A DNA stretch of 25,009 bases from a virus: positions 1 to 25,009 of the IMG/VR virus record IMGVR_UViG_3300034062_006187; one strand, 5' to 3'. Under the pieces are notes generated by a model. That model did no database searches and was not told the DNA's origin. It saw only the letters and a list, made by a program, of their open reading frames with translations. This document shows, one piece after another, positions 1-8,084 of the stretch (position 1 is its first letter; every line of letters begins with the position of its first letter). A program made the translations under genes and the position numbers.

Positions 1-1
1 G

Positions 2-748
2 ACCCAATCCTCCACCGCTTTGGCGATCGCCTCGGCTTTCGAGGAGGATGCCGGCAGCAGCTTCTCCGGGATGAATCAGGACGACTTCGCCCTGCCCTTC
101 CTGCGCTTGCTCACCAATACTTCGCCCGAAGTCGGTGAGCTCGACGGAGCCCTGCCCGGCATGATCCTAAACTCCGTTACGAACCAACTCTATGACGGCA
201 AGAAGGGCATCACGGTCGTTCCGTGCGCCTATGTGCGTCAGTACATCGAGTGGGCTCCGCGGGGCAGTGGATCTGGCGCGCCCATTCACATTTACCCGGC
301 AACTAGTGACGTCCTGTCCAAGACTCATCGGGAACCCGGTGACAACAAGGACTACTTGGACAACGGTAACTACATCGAAAACACGGCCAACCACTACATC
401 ATGGTCATCGGCGAAGACGGCACCCCCGCGCCGGCACTCGTCGTGATGAAGTCCACGCAGCTCAAGAAGAGCCGCAAGTGGAACAGCATGATGCAAGCGG
501 TTAAGCTCCAGGGTAAGAACGGCCTGTTCACGCCCCCGATGTACAGTCAGATGTATCGGCTTTCCACGCAGCCTGAGTCAAACGACAAGGGCAAGTGGTT
601 CGGCTGGGAAGTCGAGCGTATCGGTACTGTCGAAGACGAGAGCATTTACGCTATTTGTAAGAGCTTTGCGGCATCGGTGTCATCCGGTGCGGTGAAGACC
701 AAGCACGATAGCGACGGTGAAGGAGCCTCTGGCGCCACACCGTTCTGA
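2..748 (+). CDS. Possible phage ssDNA-binding protein, 5' end outside window
   Basis: The frame is open to the left edge. The first possible start inside the window is a TTG at 20 with no Shine-Dalgarno, so the true start probably lies upstream. About 248 codons are visible. The protein is soluble, with no signal peptide or membrane segment. The last 14 or so residues are acidic and glycine-rich and end in TPF, which resembles the acidic tail with terminal Pro-Phe of bacterial and phage single-stranded DNA-binding proteins. The gene lies just upstream of the primase, helicase and polymerase, which fits an SSB or related replication/recombination accessory protein. I do not recognise a clear OB-fold signature, so the function is inferred from tail and context. 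An uncharacterised phage protein is the alternative. Confidence 0.8.
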   Translation, partial: TQSSTALAIASAFEEDAGSSFSGMNQDDFALPFLRLLTNTSPEVGELDGALPGMILNSVTNQLYDGKKGITVVPCAYVRQYIEWAPRGSGSGAPIHIYPATSDVLSKTHREPGDNKDYLDNGNYIENTANHYIMVIGEDGTPAPALVVMKSTQLKKSRKWNSMMQAVKLQGKNGLFTPPMYSQMYRLSTQPESNDKGKWFGWEVERIGTVEDESIYAICKSFAASVSSGAVKTKHDSDGEGASGATPF

Positions 749-824
749 TGTTTCCCGGGGCCGAAAGCAATATTTTCCCCCACTTACATGTTGCAAGTAG
801 GCCCCATCTTTCGAGAAAGCAGAA

Positions 825-2357
825 ATGACCGATATTTCACGTTTCAAGGCAATCTTTTCGGGCTTGGATATTGCCTATGGGACGTACAAGATCGAAGGCG
901 ACAAAGGTAATGGCAAGCAAGCCGGTAAAGCCGTTGTCGTCCGCAAGCCGCCGACTGATGATCTTTGGCAGAAGCACATCGAGGGCGTTGAGCCGTCGCT
1001 GGGCATCATCCCCATTCGTGCCGATAACTCCTGCATCTGGGGATGTATTGATATTGATCAGTATCCTCTCGATCACGCGGGGTTGATCAAAAAGATTCGT
1101 AGCCTCGAGCTGCCCCTTGTCGTGTGCCGCAGCAAGTCAGGCGGCGCACACGTATTCCTGTTCGTCAAAGAACCGATCCCCGCTGCCGAGATGCAGCGGT
1201 ATCTGAAAGCCTCCGCGGCGCTTCTTGGTGAAGCCGGTCGCGAGATCTTCCCGAAGCAAGCCGAGATCCTCGTCGAGCGAGGCGACACCGGCAACTTCCT
1301 GAACTTGCCGTACTTCGGCGGCGACGACACGATGCGGTATGCCTTCAAAGATGATGGCAAAGCCGCGACGATGGAAGAGTTCTACGCCCTGTACGACCAG
1401 TTCGTGCAGGACAAGGCGCTCAAGTTCCCCGAAGAGCCAAAGGCCCCCGACGCCCCCGTTAAGGATGGTCCTCCATGCCTACAGGCTATCTGCGCACAAG
1501 GCGTGCCCGAAGGCACACGGAACAATGCGCTGTTCAACATCGGCCTCTACCTGAAGCGCGCGCACCCGGCGACGTGGGACAACCTGATCGTCGAGTACAA
1601 CTACAAGTACGTGAGCCCTCCGCTCCCGAACAACGAAGTGCAGATGTTGATCAAGCAGATCAACAAGAAGGAGTATCGGTACAAGTGCAAGGACGCGCCG
1701 CTCAATAGCTTCTGCAATAGCGGCCTGTGCAGGACTCGAAAGTTTGGGATCGGGGCCCACGGGCCAGACTCCCCGCAGCTCTCTGCGCTCTCGAAGTACG
1801 CGAGCGAACCACCACTTTGGTTTCTCGACGTTAACGGCAAGCGCATCGAGCTCGACACGGAAAGCCTTTTTAACCAGATGGCCTTCCAAAAGGCCTGCGT
1901 CGAGAAGCTCAACATCCTGCCGCCGGCAGTCAAGAAGCCCGACTGGGAGCAGCTTCTTAACGCACTGCTTACCGAGATGGTCGAGACCGAGCAGATCACA
2001 GCCGCGAGCGAAGACACCACGGTCACGGGACGCTTCAACGATCTCCTCGAGGAGTTTTGCACACACCTACAGCAGGCATTGGACCGCGACGAGATCCTGC
2101 TCGGCAGACCGTGGACGAGTGACGAAGAAGCTCGCACGTACTTCCGCATGAAGGATCTCGAGGCGCACCTTACTCGCAATAACTTCAAGAGCATGTCGCT
2201 GCCGAAGATGGCCCAGCGGCTGCGCGACCTTGGCGGTGAGCCTATTAGCCTCTTCCTCAAGAACCGCGCGACACGGTGCTGGCGCATCCCGCGTTTTGAG
2301 CGACAGGATTCACCGTTTGACACCCCCGAACAAAAGAAAAGCAGGAGCCCCTTCTAA
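825..2357 (+). CDS. Archaeo-eukaryotic-type DNA primase (AEP/PrimPol, TOTE-primase-like)
   Basis: The likely role is synthesis of primers for phage DNA replication. The 510-residue protein carries the AEP catalytic motifs: a DxD metal-binding motif in GCIDIDQYP (Asp76, Asp78), the sxH motif SKSGGAHVF (His109), and a third conserved stretch NFLNLPYF near residue 157. This is the arrangement of the TOTE-conflict-type primases common in phages. Residues about 218-310 look like a primase C-terminal domain, with Cys288, Cys297 and Cys302 in a CKDAPLNSFCNSGLC stretch that may bind metal. The remaining ~200 residues are helical and unassigned, with no Walker motifs, so unwinding must come from another protein, probably the helicase at 2822. 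The ATG at 825 follows a modest GAGAAAG. The stop overlaps the next start as TAATG. The fold call is strong; in vivo primase versus primase-polymerase activity is inferred. Confidence 0.9.
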   Translation: MTDISRFKAIFSGLDIAYGTYKIEGDKGNGKQAGKAVVVRKPPTDDLWQKHIEGVEPSLGIIPIRADNSCIWGCIDIDQYPLDHAGLIKKIRSLELPLVVCRSKSGGAHVFLFVKEPIPAAEMQRYLKASAALLGEAGREIFPKQAEILVERGDTGNFLNLPYFGGDDTMRYAFKDDGKAATMEEFYALYDQFVQDKALKFPEEPKAPDAPVKDGPPCLQAICAQGVPEGTRNNALFNIGLYLKRAHPATWDNLIVEYNYKYVSPPLPNNEVQMLIKQINKKEYRYKCKDAPLNSFCNSGLCRTRKFGIGAHGPDSPQLSALSKYASEPPLWFLDVNGKRIELDTESLFNQMAFQKACVEKLNILPPAVKKPDWEQLLNALLTEMVETEQITAASEDTTVTGRFNDLLEEFCTHLQQALDRDEILLGRPWTSDEEARTYFRMKDLEAHLTRNNFKSMSLPKMAQRLRDLGGEPISLFLKNRATRCWRIPRFERQDSPFDTPEQKKSRSPF

Positions 2358-2656
2358 TGCTCAAGATAGCCGGGTTTGATAGCGCGCTGATTGGTATCGC
2401 CACGGTGTGGCAGAAGAGTGGGCCCAACAGCACTGATCGCGTAGACACATTGGTCTACGACGGTGACGCCATCCTAGCGACACTGATGCACGAGTCTGGC
2501 CTGTCGTACGAGGAGGCCGAGGAGTACATCAGTTTCAACATCGAAGGCGCTTACGTTGGGGAAGCCACGCCGATCATCGTCTGGTCCTGCAAGATGGCGC
2601 GGGTTGACATGATCCTTGAATCGCAGCGCGAGCTCGAGGAGGGGAACGATGAATAA
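2357..2656 (+). CDS. Hypothetical phage protein (99 aa)
   Basis: This 99-residue acidic protein starts at an ATG that shares its A with the TAA of the primase gene (TAATG), so it is probably translationally coupled. The stretch YDGDAILATLM followed by SYEEAEEYISFNIEGAYVG resembles a small uncharacterised protein I associate with phage replication regions. There are no membrane segments, cysteine clusters or known catalytic motifs. It sits between primase and helicase, which suggests a replication-linked or early role. No function can be assigned. Confidence 0.8.
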   Translation: MLKIAGFDSALIGIATVWQKSGPNSTDRVDTLVYDGDAILATLMHESGLSYEEAEEYISFNIEGAYVGEATPIIVWSCKMARVDMILESQRELEEGNDE

Positions 2657-2825
2657 CCACCAACGCATGGTGTTCGTGGTTTACTGGACCAAGCCTGATC
2701 ATCCGGTCTCGATCGTCGGCGTGTTCGACGACTACCGTGATGCGCAAGACAAGCAAGCCGAACAACCCGAACAATTCGCGATCCACATCGCTCCCTACTA
2801 CCCAGCCCCGCCCCTCGAACCATGA
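2649..2825 (+). CDS. Hypothetical small protein (58 aa)
   Basis: An ATG at 2649 preceded by GAGGAGGGG is the best start. A longer in-frame start at 2616 lacks such a site and lies deeper inside the preceding gene. The product begins MNNHQRMVFVVYW and has a proline-rich end. It overlaps the previous gene by 8 bases and the helicase start by ATGA, so it is embedded in the replication operon. Family and function are not recognised. Confidence 0.7.
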   Translation: MNNHQRMVFVVYWTKPDHPVSIVGVFDDYRDAQDKQAEQPEQFAIHIAPYYPAPPLEP

Positions 2826-4321
2826 GCGTCGAAAAGGTCTTCGGTCCTCCGGGCGCAGGCAAGACGACTTACCTACTCTCGGTGGTACAAAACGAACTCG
2901 CAGCGGACGTCCATCCGACGCAGATCGGCTACTTTGCGTTCACTCGCAAGGCAGCAACCGAAGCCCGTGACCGGGCGATCCAGAAGTTCCCGGCGTTGAA
3001 CTCGGACCTAGACTTCCCGTGGTTCCGTACCCTGCACTCGCTCGCCTACCGATGTCTCGGCATCACCAGCAAGGACATGATGGGCCCCGAGCACTACGCA
3101 GAGTTCGCTAAAGAGGCGGGGATTGAGTTGGGCGTGGAGAAGGGCGAAGAGGAGTTTGCCATCAAGGCGGATCACCCCATCCTGAACGAGGTCAACATCG
3201 CGCGGATCAAGGGCAAGGATCTTCGCCAGCATTACAACGAGAGCCGGATGGCGATCGAGTGGCATCACTTCGAGTATGTTGATCGGGCCTACAGACATTA
3301 CAAAGCCTCACGCGGGCTCCTGGACTTCACGGACTTGTTAGAGAAAGTTCTAGACGAACCTGACAGACTTCCGTCATTAAAAACATTAATTATTGACGAA
3401 GCTCAGGATTTATCGCAATTACAGTGGCGTCTCGTTAAAGAGCTTATCGAACGCGCCGAACGCACCTATATCGCCGGCGACGACGATCAAGCAGTCTACA
3501 CATGGGCCGGTGCGGACGTTGACTCCTTTCTCACTCTTGGCGGGGAGATCCGCGTCCTCGAGCAATCCTACCGCGTCCCCTCCAAGATCCACGCGCTCGC
3601 CGATCAGGTCGTCAATCGCATCCGCAAGCGTCAGCCCAAGGTCTGGAAGCCCCGCACCGAAGGCGGCGCGATCGTCTACTACAACGACTTCCATCACGTA
3701 GACATCACCCAAGGCGAGTGGCTAGTGCTCGCCGCCGCGAACTACATGCTCACCGATATGCACGAGTGGATCAAATCCCAAGGGCTGCTCTTCGAGCGTC
3801 ACGGACAACGGAGCATCCCCGAGTCCGTCCTCCATGCCGTCACCGGCTGGGAGCGCCTGCGCAAGGGCGGTGAAATCCCCTTCGAGACAGTCAAAACCAT
3901 CTACAAGTTCCTCGATCTCAGCGCCGTCAAGCGTGGGCACAAAGGGCTGAAGACGGCGAGCGTAGAAGCTATGTATACCCATGCCTCGCTGACCAAGGAC
4001 CACGGCCTACAGACCGATGCCATCTGGCACGAGGCGCTGACCAAGATCGCCGAAGACAAGCGCAACTACCTCATCGCGCTCCTGCGTCGTGGCGTGAAGG
4101 TCACCGGCAAGGTGCCGATCAAACTGTCCACGATTCACGGCGCCAAGGGCGGCGAGGCGGACAACGTCCTCCTCATCGGCGACCTTTCGACCAAGTTCGC
4201 GCAGGAGTACGACAAGAACTCCGATGACATCAACCGGCTGCTCTACGTCGGCATTACCCGCGCCAAGCAGTCTTTGCATTTTGTTTTACCCAAGAATTCT
4301 TACAAGGGGTTTCGACTTTGA
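2822..4321 (+). CDS. Superfamily 1 DNA helicase (UvrD/Rep/Dda-like)
   Basis: This is an ATP-dependent DNA helicase of superfamily 1A. Motifs in order: Walker A GPPGAGKTT (residues 8-16), Ia-like YFAFTRKAA (38-46), Walker B IDEAQDLS (191-198), motif III GDDDQAVYTWAGA (219-231), motif IV QSYRVP (248-253), motif V STIHGAKGGEAD (436-447) and motif VI VGITRAK (476-482). At 499 residues it is shorter than cellular UvrD or Rep (about 670-720), closer to compact phage enzymes such as T4 Dda. It lies directly before PolA and two genes after the primase. No DnaB/gp4-type replicative helicase is visible in the window, so this protein may supply unwinding at the fork or act in replication start and recombination. 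The ATG overlaps the previous stop (ATGA). A short patch around the Walker B motif is unusually AT-rich. Confidence 0.93.
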   Translation: MSVEKVFGPPGAGKTTYLLSVVQNELAADVHPTQIGYFAFTRKAATEARDRAIQKFPALNSDLDFPWFRTLHSLAYRCLGITSKDMMGPEHYAEFAKEAGIELGVEKGEEEFAIKADHPILNEVNIARIKGKDLRQHYNESRMAIEWHHFEYVDRAYRHYKASRGLLDFTDLLEKVLDEPDRLPSLKTLIIDEAQDLSQLQWRLVKELIERAERTYIAGDDDQAVYTWAGADVDSFLTLGGEIRVLEQSYRVPSKIHALADQVVNRIRKRQPKVWKPRTEGGAIVYYNDFHHVDITQGEWLVLAAANYMLTDMHEWIKSQGLLFERHGQRSIPESVLHAVTGWERLRKGGEIPFETVKTIYKFLDLSAVKRGHKGLKTASVEAMYTHASLTKDHGLQTDAIWHEALTKIAEDKRNYLIALLRRGVKVTGKVPIKLSTIHGAKGGEADNVLLIGDLSTKFAQEYDKNSDDINRLLYVGITRAKQSLHFVLPKNSYKGFRL

Positions 4322-6186
4322 GCACCATGCCTATGTTTCAGCGGCCCTCGGAGTGGGTGCCGCCCGCCAACTTTCCCGATCTTTCCGCCGCAACGGAGAT
4401 TGCGATCGACCTTGAAACATGTGACCCCCACATGGAGTCGATGGGGCCAGGATGGCCCCGGAAGGACGGATTCATCGTCGGGTACGCCGTCGCGGTAGAC
4501 GGATGGAAGGGCTACTTCCCGATCGCCCATCAGGGCGGCGGCAACCTCGATGAGCGCATCGTCAATCGCTGGATGAAGAAAGTCCTCGAGTTGCCGTGCG
4601 ACAAGATCATGCACAACGCCGCCTACGATCTCGGCTGGCTGCGAGCTTCGGGCTTCATGGTCAACGGCACAGTCTACGACACCATGCTCGCGGCGCCTCT
4701 CATCGACGAGAACCGCTTCAGCTACGCCCTCAACAGCCTCGGCTTCGATTACCTCAAAGAGGTCAAGTCAGAGCAGGGGCTGAAGGACGCCGCCTCCGAC
4801 TTCGGCGTGCACGCCAAGAAAGAGCTTTGGAAGCTTCCCGCGATGTATGTCGGCGAGTACGCTGAACAGGACGCGGCGCTCACGCTCAAGCTCTGGCACC
4901 ACCTCAAGACGCTTATCAAGAAAGAAGAAGTCGAGTCGATCTTCACGCTCGAGACCGAGCTGCTGCCGGTGCTGATCAACCTCACGTTCCAAGGCATCCG
5001 CTTCAACCGCGACAAGTGCGAGCAACTCATCGCCGACTTCAAGCGCAAGGAAGCCGAGCACATCAAGCAGATCAAAGCCCTCTCCGGCGAGAAGGTCGAC
5101 ATCTGGGCCGCGGCAAGCATCGCCAAGGCCTTCGACAAACTCGGGATCCCCTACCCCAAGACGACGACTGGCTTGCCAAGCTTCACCAAGACGTTCCTCG
5201 ATGGCCATCCGCACGAGATCGCCAAGCTCATCATCGAAGCACGTGAGTTCAACAAGACCCACGGCACATTCCTCGAGCCTTACATGAACCACAGCGCCGC
5301 CGATGGGCGCATCCGCCCGCACATCAACCAGATGCGATCCGAAGACGGTGGTACCGTTACCGGGCGTCTCTCGATGAACAACCCCAACCTACAACAGGTA
5401 CCCGCGCGTCATGAAATTATCGGCCCGATGGTTCGCTCGCTTTTCCTCCCCGAAGAAGGACAACTTTGGGCAGCAAACGACTTCAGCTCACAGGAGCCTC
5501 GGCTTCTCGTCCACTACGCTACCCTCCTCGATCTACCAGGAGCGGAGCGCATGGCGGAAGCATATCGCAGCAGCCCAGACACCGACTTCCACCAAATGGT
5601 GGCAGATATGGCGGGGATCCAGCGCAAAGCCGCAAAGACCATCGGACTCGGATTGATGTACGGAATGGGCAAGCAGAAGCTTGCCAACTCGCTCGATCTG
5701 CCACTTGATGAAGCCGCGGAGCTCATCCAAAGCTTCCACATGAACGTCCCGTTCCTCAAGGGCACGGTCAACGCCGTGATGAAGCGCATCGAACACCCCG
5801 CCTCGGGCGGCTCGATCCGTACGCTGCTGGGCCGCAAATGCCGCTTCCCGCTCTGGGAACCCGTGGAGTACGGCATCAACAAGGCGCTGCCGCGCGAACA
5901 AGCCGTCATTGAATACGGACCACGGATCAAGCGTGCGATGACGTACAAAGGTCTTAATCGCCTCATTCAAGGCTCGGCCGCGGATCAGACCAAGGCCGCG
6001 ATGGTCGCGCTCAACAAAGCCGGCTTCCGCCTTCTCTTGCAAGTGCACGATGAAATCGCCGTGAGCGTCGAGAACAAAGAACAGGCGCAGGAAGCCGCAC
6101 GGATCATGGCCGAAGCCGTCTCCCTCGAAGTCCCCTCCCGTGTAGACGTTGAGCTTGGGCCTTCGTGGGGAGAAGCAAAAGGATAG
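4318..6186 (+). CDS. polA: Family A DNA polymerase with 3'-5' exonuclease (PolA, Leu762 type)
   Basis: This is the replicative DNA polymerase. The proofreading domain is at about 25-205, with Exo I DLE (Asp31, Glu33), Exo II NAAYDLGWL (Asn100, Asp104) and Exo III YAEQD (Tyr181, Asp185). The polymerase domain follows, with motif A NDFSSQEPR (Asp388), motif B RKAAKTIGLGLMYG (Arg436, Lys440, Tyr448) and motif C LQVHDE (His577, Asp578, Glu579). There is no 5'-3' exonuclease domain, as is usual in phage PolA of this size. The residue aligned with E. coli Phe762 is Leu444. Numbering is from a TTG at 4318 that overlaps the helicase stop and lies 9 bases after AAGGGG. An ATG at 4327 is the alternative and would remove three residues. 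It is the last gene of the replication block. Confidence 0.96.
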   Translation: MSTMPMFQRPSEWVPPANFPDLSAATEIAIDLETCDPHMESMGPGWPRKDGFIVGYAVAVDGWKGYFPIAHQGGGNLDERIVNRWMKKVLELPCDKIMHNAAYDLGWLRASGFMVNGTVYDTMLAAPLIDENRFSYALNSLGFDYLKEVKSEQGLKDAASDFGVHAKKELWKLPAMYVGEYAEQDAALTLKLWHHLKTLIKKEEVESIFTLETELLPVLINLTFQGIRFNRDKCEQLIADFKRKEAEHIKQIKALSGEKVDIWAAASIAKAFDKLGIPYPKTTTGLPSFTKTFLDGHPHEIAKLIIEAREFNKTHGTFLEPYMNHSAADGRIRPHINQMRSEDGGTVTGRLSMNNPNLQQVPARHEIIGPMVRSLFLPEEGQLWAANDFSSQEPRLLVHYATLLDLPGAERMAEAYRSSPDTDFHQMVADMAGIQRKAAKTIGLGLMYGMGKQKLANSLDLPLDEAAELIQSFHMNVPFLKGTVNAVMKRIEHPASGGSIRTLLGRKCRFPLWEPVEYGINKALPREQAVIEYGPRIKRAMTYKGLNRLIQGSAADQTKAAMVALNKAGFRLLLQVHDEIAVSVENKEQAQEAARIMAEAVSLEVPSRVDVELGPSWGEAKG

Positions 6187-6232
6187 TTGCGTTTGCGGTA
6201 TCGAGCGGTTAGAGTCGTAAACGAGAAAGGAG
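6187..6232 (+). promoter_or_regulatory. Candidate promoter and strong SD before the 6239 gene
   Basis: The gap after PolA holds TTGCGT (6187-6192), a 17-base spacer and TAGAGT (6210-6215), a modest sigma70-like match. AGAAAGGAG follows at 6224-6232, six bases before the ATG. The SD is clear; the promoter is a weak inference. Confidence 0.4.
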
Positions 6233-6238
6233 AGCCGT

Positions 6239-6712
6239 ATGCCACGAGCAAAAAGATCCCCGGACGATAAGCCTTTGCCGAAAGGTCTGAAGTGGATCAA
6301 TTTGAGTTACGACGACTTCAACAAGCGCTTTCCACGCATTGGAGTCAGGCGCTTGACTGCGCGCGTCGAGGCCGGAGACAAGTCCGCCGAGCCCAAGCTT
6401 GCCGAGCTTAAAGAGTACGTCTGGCGTTATCGACGCAAGCGCAAGTACCGCTACCCCGGTCGCTTCTCTCCAGAGAAGCGCAAGGGCACGAAGTTCCGGT
6501 CGATCATGATCCACATGGAGACCTACCAAAAGATCAAAGAGCTTCAGAAGTTCTATAAGGCGGGGATGGGATCCATCATCCGCCCGCTGATCGACGAGCT
6601 CTTTGACAAGACGTACAAGGAAGCGGAGCTCCTCGCCCGCATCGAGGCCAACAGGAAGAAAGAAAGTGAAACATCGGACACAACTAAGCCTAGACGTCGA
6701 ACTCACTTTTGA
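6239..6712 (+). CDS. Hypothetical basic protein (157 aa)
   Basis: This first gene of the middle operon has a near-perfect Shine-Dalgarno. The protein is lysine- and arginine-rich throughout, for example WRYRRKRKYRYPGRF around residues 62-76, and has a predicted helical C-terminal half. It has no cysteine motif or membrane segment. The basic charge suggests nucleic-acid binding, but I recognise no fold. A segment near residues 90-125 (SIMIHMETYQKIKELQKFY) resembles a ribbon-helix-helix arrangement, a strand followed by two helices, which would fit a small DNA-binding regulator. This is tentative. Confidence 0.8.
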   Translation: MPRAKRSPDDKPLPKGLKWINLSYDDFNKRFPRIGVRRLTARVEAGDKSAEPKLAELKEYVWRYRRKRKYRYPGRFSPEKRKGTKFRSIMIHMETYQKIKELQKFYKAGMGSIIRPLIDELFDKTYKEAELLARIEANRKKESETSDTTKPRRRTHF

Positions 6713-6914
6713 GGTACTTGCGCCCATGGACGTCAACGGCGTTACGCTGCCCCCGATGGTCGATATCCAAGCCGCTTATGTATCGCTCGAGAAGCCAGAC
6801 GGCAAAGTCTCTCGCGTAAACATACTCAAGGTACTGAGTGAATCTCAGCGCATCTTGCTCGAGGATCAGATCATCGATGAATTTACCGTAGAAGACGACG
6901 GAGACTTCGAATGA
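6666..6914 (+). CDS. Hypothetical phage protein (82 aa)
   Basis: A GTG at 6666 preceded by AGGAAG gives a product starting MKHRTQLSLDVELTFEVLAP. That N-terminus looks like the proper beginning of a small beta-rich phage protein. An ATG at 6726 would cut into the beta-strand stretch, and the start at 6603 lies deep inside the previous gene. The overlap with the upstream gene is 47 bases, and its end overlaps the next start by ATGA. The protein is acidic, with no recognised motif. Confidence 0.65.
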   Translation: MKHRTQLSLDVELTFEVLAPMDVNGVTLPPMVDIQAAYVSLEKPDGKVSRVNILKVLSESQRILLEDQIIDEFTVEDDGDFE

Positions 6915-7111
6915 GCCAGGTATTCCCCGATCGGGTAGTGAACGACGAAGGCGATGCTCGGATCCGAGGGGGTCTCACGCTACGCGACTACTTCGCGGCA
7001 CAGGCGCTCTTAGGGCTGTTGGCCTCTTCTCGCGGGATGTACTCCGCGAAAGTGCTTGCCGATGAAGCCTACGAGATGGCCGATACAATGCTCGAGGCCC
7101 GCGACCAATGA
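6911..7111 (+). CDS. Hypothetical phage protein (66 aa)
   Basis: The start overlaps the preceding stop (ATGA), and the end overlaps the following start in the same way. The central motif GLTLRDYFAAQALLGLLAS is shared by a widespread family of small uncharacterised phage and prophage proteins. The C-terminal half is a helix with an acidic face (VLADEAYEMADTMLEARD). It is soluble and of unknown function. Confidence 0.8.
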   Translation: MSQVFPDRVVNDEGDARIRGGLTLRDYFAAQALLGLLASSRGMYSAKVLADEAYEMADTMLEARDQ

Positions 7112-7293
7112 CCGTGCCCAAGATCCGCCGCTGCGCCGAATGCAAACAAGTCTTTGCCACGCCCGAAAGTTTCCGCAGCCACAAGCGCGTTGACGGGGCT
7201 TGCCGCTCAATCGAGGCGCTTCATGCGGTAGGCTTTCGACAGACGCCGCAAGGGTGGAAAATAACGCCGCCCGACCGGAAGTCCAAAAGATGA
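7108..7293 (+). CDS. Small zinc-finger-like protein (61 aa)
   Basis: The N-terminus contains CAECKQVFATPESFRSHK and a later Cys in DGACRS, a Cys-x2-Cys...His...Cys arrangement like a C2H2/C2HC zinc finger. The tail GFRQTPQGWKI resembles small phage zinc-finger proteins. It is coupled to its neighbours by ATGA overlaps. A DNA- or protein-binding accessory role is inferred from the finger only. Confidence 0.75.
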   Translation: MTVPKIRRCAECKQVFATPESFRSHKRVDGACRSIEALHAVGFRQTPQGWKITPPDRKSKR

Positions 7294-7331
7294 AGAAGCG
7301 AAAAGTTACCGATCGACTATCGGAGGTTAAC

Positions 7332-7631
7332 ATGAGCCGCAAAGCCGTACTCGAACGCACACTCGGCAAGAAAGCCGCCAAGCGGTTCCTGGCCAAGCAG
7401 CCCAAGGAAGAGTCCATCACCCTCGAGCTGCCCAACGACCTCCTCGATCAGATCGTCGTCGTGGAACTCACCAGGACTTACCAATCGCTGACCACGGACC
7501 TCGCCGCCCGCAAGAAGGGCAAGGGCACGGCGATCTTCGAGCTTGACAAGGAACTCGACATCAAGACCCTGGAAGGCCATTTGTTCTGCTTTGAAACAGT
7601 CTTAAAGTATTACGGCGCGTCGTTGAAATAG
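7332..7631 (+). CDS. Hypothetical protein (99 aa)
   Basis: Two starts compete. The ATG at 7290 overlaps the previous stop (ATGA) but has a weak ribosome site. The ATG at 7332 lies 5 bases after GGAGG and is preferred. The product has a basic N-terminus and a middle ELPNDLLDQIVVVELTRTYQ, ending in a helix with two aromatic patches. No family is recognised. The stop lies inside a promoter-like sequence for the following acetyltransferase gene. Confidence 0.75.
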   Translation: MSRKAVLERTLGKKAAKRFLAKQPKEESITLELPNDLLDQIVVVELTRTYQSLTTDLAARKKGKGTAIFELDKELDIKTLEGHLFCFETVLKYYGASLK

Positions 7632-7650
7632 CACGGATCTTCCGTACACT
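7623..7650 (+). promoter_or_regulatory. Candidate sigma70-like promoter for the GNAT gene
   Basis: TTGAAA (7623-7628), a 16-base spacer and TACACT (7645-7650) match the -35/-10 consensus reasonably well. Transcription would start about 7657, almost on the ATG at 7659, which has no clear Shine-Dalgarno. The transcript could therefore be leaderless. This is inference from spacing only. Confidence 0.35.
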
Positions 7651-7658
7651 GGCGGCCT

Positions 7659-8084
7659 ATGAAGGTCGTCTGTGAAAAGGTCGATCCTTCGAACCCGGAA
7701 GTCGAAGAGACACTCATCGAGCTGCAACGGGCTTGTCTGCCGCACGATGCTTTGTACTTCCCGGAAGAGGGGGTCTGGTGGATCGCTTACCACCGCCGCA
7801 CGCCGGTCGGGTTCGCGTGTCTGTCTCCTTCCCAACAAATCCCCGATGGGGTCTACCTCGGCCGCTGCGGCGTCACGCCACTTGCTCGAGGGGGCGGCAT
7901 CCAACGCCGTCTGATCCGCGCGCGGCTGCTCTGGGCCAAGCGGCAGGGGTATAACTGGGCGGTTTCAGACACCACGGATAACGTCCCAAGCGCCAATAAC
8001 CTCATCACCTGTGGCTTTCGGCTCTACGAGCCCGCCATCCCCTACTCCTTTGCACGAGCCCTCTACTGGAAACGACGGCTCTAG
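7659..8084 (+). CDS. GNAT-family N-acetyltransferase
   Basis: This is a 141-residue Gcn5-related acetyltransferase. The acetyl-CoA binding motif A is YLGRCGVTPLARGGGIQRRL (residues 67-86), with the pyrophosphate loop RGGGIQ in place of the usual Q/RxxGxG/A. It is followed by a helix and the typical beta-bulge region DTTDNVPSANNLITCGFRLY, where an N-terminal-side Asn and a GF.. turn are characteristic of the fold. The substrate is unknown; phage GNATs may modify host proteins, toxins or small molecules. The gene has its own promoter-like sequence, and its TAG overlaps the GTG of the HNH gene by one base. Confidence 0.85.
   Translation: MKVVCEKVDPSNPEVEETLIELQRACLPHDALYFPEEGVWWIAYHRRTPVGFACLSPSQQIPDGVYLGRCGVTPLARGGGIQRRLIRARLLWAKRQGYNWAVSDTTDNVPSANNLITCGFRLYEPAIPYSFARALYWKRRL

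Noticed and set aside
757-805. GGGGCC/GGCCCC pair between the first two genes as a terminator
   Set aside because: The loop would be 37 bases and no T-run follows, so termination is not supported.
5533-6300. Minus-strand open frame of 255 codons inside polA
   Set aside because: It is antisense to a gene with complete polymerase motifs. The length is explained by high GC at third positions, and no domain is recognised.
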